From the NCBI GenBank assembly GCA_958295825.1, contig OY282375.1, forward strand, positions 1,287,489 to 1,351,488: a stretch of DNA of 64,000 nt, given 5' to 3'. This document shows, one piece after another, positions 61,302 to 64,000 of this stretch; position 1 is the stretch's first letter, and the number at the start of each line of letters is the position of its first letter. Position numbers and translations under genes: made by a program. The stretch is from an uncultured Candidatus Entotheonella sp. Lineage in GTDB: Bacteria; Tectomicrobia; Entotheonellia; Entotheonellales; Entotheonellaceae. The notes under the pieces were generated by a model. The model saw only the letters and a program-made list of their open reading frames with translations, was not told the origin of the DNA and did not search any database.

Positions 61302-62753
61302 ATGCCGGCACGGACGGGACAGGATTACATCACCGGCTTGCAGGAACATCCGCGCGAGGTCTGGTTGCGGGGCGAGCGGATTGCGGACGTCACCACGCAT
61401 CCGGCGTTGCGCGGGGGTATAAAGGCCGTGGCCGCCCTCTATGACTTGCAATCCCGCGACGACCTGCGTGATGAGATGACCTACGTGTCACCGACCACCG
61501 GCGACCGGGTAGGGTACTCCTTCATCATTCCGCAAACACAGATCGAACTCCAACAACGCGGCAAGATGATGATGCGCTGGGCGCGTACCGGGTGCGGCAT
61601 GCTGGGGCGTTCGCCGGACTTTCTGAACGTCAATTTCGCCGCCTGGGGCGCCGCCGCGGACTTTTTCGCCCAAAACCGGCCGCACTTCAAAACGCACGTC
61701 CGGCAGTACTATGAGTACATCCGGGAAAACGATCTGACCTTGACCCATGCCCTGATCAACCTGCAGCGCCGCCGCACCTCGGGCCAATCCCAGTTGTCCG
61801 AGGGCGTCGGGCTGCGGGTGGTGCGGGAAACGGCCGCCGGCCTGGTGCTGCACGGCTCGCGTATTCTGGCGACGTTGGGGCCGATCGCCGACGAAATCGC
61901 CGTTTACTCGCCCCGTTTTGGAGGCGGGAACGCCGCCGGGTCGGAAGCCTACGTGCTCAATTTCGCCATTCCCTGCAGCACGCCGGGGGTCAAGTTTCTG
62001 TGCCGCGAGAGTTTCGACATGAGTCGCTCGCACTTCGACCACCCCCTGGGTTCGCGCTTTGAGGAAATGGACGCCACGGTTTTCTTTGAAGACGTGTTCG
62101 TGCCCTGGGAACGGGTGTTCTTGCTGGGCGACGCGGATTTGCTCAATGACATGCCGCGCGCCACCAACTCGTCGGTGCACACGGCCCATCAGGGGGCGAT
62201 CAAGAACGTGGCGAAGAGCGAGTTCGTGCTAGGCGTGGCGCTGCTCATGGCACGCACGCTGGGCTCAGAGGAATTGCCACAGGTGAAGGAGCGTTTGGCC
62301 GAGCTGATGACCTACACGGAGGTCATGAAAGCTTCCCTGCGCGCTGCCGAGGCGGATGCGCGGCGCGATCAGTGGGGGGTGATGTGTCCTGACGCGCTGC
62401 CGCTGGAAGCCATCCGCGCGCTGTTTATGAGCGTCTATCCCCGTATGGTGGAAATTTTACAACTCCTGGGATCGAGTAGCTTCATGGCCCTGCCGTCAGA
62501 AGCCGACTTCGACACCCCGCTGGCGGCGGAGATCGAGCGCTATCTGGCCACCGATACGGCCTCCGCTCGGCAGCGGGTGCAACTGTTCCACCTGGCGTGG
62601 GACGTCGCCTGCAGCGCGTTCGGCGGCCGGCAGGTGCTCTACGAGCGTTTCTTTGCCGGCGACCCGCTGGCGCGCGCCGGTTTCCTGTACAGTCTGTATC
62701 CGAAAGAGCCGTTGATGGAGCGTATCCGAGAGTTTCTCGATCAGGATGGGTAA
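61302..62753 (+). CDS. 4-hydroxyphenylacetate 3-hydroxylase (HpaB) family monooxygenase
   Basis: A 483-residue protein, paralogous over its whole length to the gene at 13899-15347, with the same MPARTG start. MLGRSPDFLNVNFAAWG, LTHALINLQRRR, FDHPLGSRFEEMDATVFF and VPWERVFLLGDADL are shared. It should be an FADH2-dependent monooxygenase acting on a phenolic or similar compound; a reductase partner is not seen. It lies between the MITE-like element and a nuclease-like gene. Confidence 0.85.
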   Translation: MPARTGQDYITGLQEHPREVWLRGERIADVTTHPALRGGIKAVAALYDLQSRDDLRDEMTYVSPTTGDRVGYSFIIPQTQIELQQRGKMMMRWARTGCGMLGRSPDFLNVNFAAWGAAADFFAQNRPHFKTHVRQYYEYIRENDLTLTHALINLQRRRTSGQSQLSEGVGLRVVRETAAGLVLHGSRILATLGPIADEIAVYSPRFGGGNAAGSEAYVLNFAIPCSTPGVKFLCRESFDMSRSHFDHPLGSRFEEMDATVFFEDVFVPWERVFLLGDADLLNDMPRATNSSVHTAHQGAIKNVAKSEFVLGVALLMARTLGSEELPQVKERLAELMTYTEVMKASLRAAEADARRDQWGVMCPDALPLEAIRALFMSVYPRMVEILQLLGSSSFMALPSEADFDTPLAAEIERYLATDTASARQRVQLFHLAWDVACSAFGGRQVLYERFFAGDPLARAGFLYSLYPKEPLMERIREFLDQDG

Positions 62754-62768
62754 CGGAGAAATGAGATT

Positions 62769-63974
62769 ATGGACAACTACCGATTGCTATTGGAACAAGC
62801 GGCACGGCTTTACGAAAAGTACGAGGCCGGACGTCCGCAACCCTTCAACATCTTTTCCGTTCTGCGCCGCGAGAACGACGAGGTAAACCTCCACTCGCGT
62901 TTTCTTCACGCGCTGCTCGACTACAAGAAGCCGGGACATGAAACCAAGGAAAACCTGGCGGACTTCTTGCGGCATGTTGGCGTGGGGGACTTTGAACAAC
63001 ATGGTGTCAAGGTCGAGCGGGAAAGCGCCTACATCGACATCCTGATCACCAACGATGCCGGACAGGCAATTGCGATCGAGAACAAAATCGAGGCAAAGGA
63101 TCAACCGAAGCAACTTTGCAGGTATTACAATACGCTGAAGAATCGGGGATACAGCAACATTCATCTGCTGTACCTGACGCTCTATGGCGCTGATCCTTCG
63201 GAGGCTAGTTTCTGCGGTCCCAACTGCGAGGCGCGTTCTCACTACGAGGCTATTTCTTACAAGGATACACTTCCTGATTGGTTGGAACGCTGCCAACAGC
63301 GCGCCTGCGACGAACTCGGGTTGAGGGAGTCGGTCGCGCAGTATCGGCAACTCGTTCAAAAACTGACAGGCACCGATTTCGAAGGAGCATACATGAATGA
63401 GCTAACGGAGCTTGTTTTGGAGGGCGACAACCTTGTTCTTGTCCACGACCTGAATGAGGAGGCCATGATTCAAGCAAAGATTCATTTATTGCAGCAATTG
63501 TGGTGCGAAGTCGACATCGCGCTGAAGGAGGAAATTGCAGACCTTCCTCCCATCGGCGAAACAGACAAAACCATCGGACGGAATCATGCTTCCGAGGAAA
63601 GAATCAGACACTTCTTCACTGGTACAAAAAACCTTTATCACGGCCTATTTTACCCGTTTGGTAGCGAAGCTGCCTTGGCTGTTGAAGCCGGGCACGGCGA
63701 CGGCCTTATCTTCGGGGTCCATTGTTACAACCAAATGTACAACCAAATGCACGGCCAACTCAGGAACGCAACACTGAATATACAGGGTGGGCGATCAAAT
63801 GACTATTGGCCTTGGTATCGATATGCCGACGGTAATCTTAACCTAAAGACAGCCACCCGAGATGACCTCAGACGGCTGTCGAGCAATGCGGACAGGAAGG
63901 ATTATGCGCAAGGAATCGCACGAGACTTGAAGCCGGTTTGGGATACGATCAAAAAGGCCGGTCTCGCCAGCTAG
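62769..63974 (+). CDS. PD-(D/E)XK nuclease superfamily protein
   Basis: A 401-residue protein whose N-terminal half has the core of the PDDEXK_4 group: ENDEVNLHSRFLHALL with an early Glu (38), IDILI with the first catalytic Asp (90), and IENKIEAKDQPKQLCRYY with the Glu104-x-Lys106 pair. Such proteins are predicted metal-dependent DNA nucleases, often in restriction or defence islands. The C-terminal half (about 200-401) is unassigned. GGAG lies before the ATG, which follows the hpaB-like gene by 15 bases. An AAGGAGG at the very window end suggests that another gene follows. Confidence 0.75.
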   Translation: MDNYRLLLEQAARLYEKYEAGRPQPFNIFSVLRRENDEVNLHSRFLHALLDYKKPGHETKENLADFLRHVGVGDFEQHGVKVERESAYIDILITNDAGQAIAIENKIEAKDQPKQLCRYYNTLKNRGYSNIHLLYLTLYGADPSEASFCGPNCEARSHYEAISYKDTLPDWLERCQQRACDELGLRESVAQYRQLVQKLTGTDFEGAYMNELTELVLEGDNLVLVHDLNEEAMIQAKIHLLQQLWCEVDIALKEEIADLPPIGETDKTIGRNHASEERIRHFFTGTKNLYHGLFYPFGSEAALAVEAGHGDGLIFGVHCYNQMYNQMHGQLRNATLNIQGGRSNDYWPWYRYADGNLNLKTATRDDLRRLSSNADRKDYAQGIARDLKPVWDTIKKAGLAS

Positions 63975-64000
63975 AATCCGTAACGCAACAAGGAGGCACA

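Overview
The window is a GC-rich, gene-dense stretch of chromosome from an uncultured-looking Gram-negative bacterium. The Gram-negative call rests on the Tat translocase gene tatC, many twin-arginine and Sec signal peptides, TRAP and ABC transporters with periplasmic binding proteins, a periplasmic HtrA protease and periplasmic multihaem cytochromes. No ribosomal or other taxonomic marker is present, so lineage is inference only. The mix of LLM-class flavin oxidoreductases, HpaB-type monooxygenases, acyl-CoA dehydrogenases and Sox/FCSD sulfur genes would fit a proteobacterial, NC10- or Tectomicrobia-like metabolic generalist.

Layout. 1-2.9 kb: end of an unknown gene, a cupin, an AI-2E/PerM-family membrane protein, tatC and a small secreted Cys-rich protein. 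3.0-5.7 kb: a two-subunit Mo-hydroxylase of the isoquinoline-oxidoreductase type. 5.9-13.7 kb: a sulfur/electron-transfer region with an FCSD-like flavoprotein, a Rieske protein, SoxZ, SoxY, two tetrahaem cytochromes c, a monohaem cytochrome c, an NrfD-type quinone membrane protein and its Tat-exported 4Fe-4S partner. 13.9-20.7 kb: an HpaB-family monooxygenase divergent from two acyl-CoA dehydrogenases and modABC for molybdate uptake, which could supply the Mo-hydroxylase. 20.7-27.8 kb: a nucleotide-sugar-type epimerase, an amidohydrolase and a CUT1-like ABC transporter. 27.9-33.1 kb: a periplasmic MsrA, a class II glutamine amidotransferase, a 6PGDH-like dehydrogenase, two LLM oxidoreductases and small membrane proteins.

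33.1-36.3 kb: one very large gene fusing an EndoQ-like PHP nuclease to a UvrD-like helicase and ending in a sliding-clamp-binding-like motif. 36.4-46.6 kb is the most rearranged part: TRAP dctQM, two tandem Sel1-repeat genes, an intact IS66-family element with perfect 31-bp inverted repeats and an 8-bp target duplication, an ankyrin-like gene remnant, an AT-rich island, small coiled-coil membrane proteins, a TRAP binding protein on the opposite strand, an RHH antitoxin with a decayed RelE toxin, and an enolase-superfamily enzyme. 46.7-49.7 kb: enoyl-CoA hydratase, HMG-CoA-lyase-like enzyme and acyl-CoA dehydrogenase.

49.7-57.7 kb: a Ycf45-like R3H ATPase, an LLM oxidoreductase, a trehalose-phosphate synthase whose phosphatase domain lacks key residues, an HtrA protease, a broken rhodanese and a large unknown protein. 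57.8-64.0 kb: tRNA-Thr(CGT), a small membrane protein, lutABC, a MITE-like palindrome, a second HpaB-family enzyme and a PD-(D/E)XK nuclease-like protein. The most notable items are the Sox/FCSD/NrfD electron module, the EndoQ-UvrD fusion and the inactivated trehalose-phosphate phosphatase domain.
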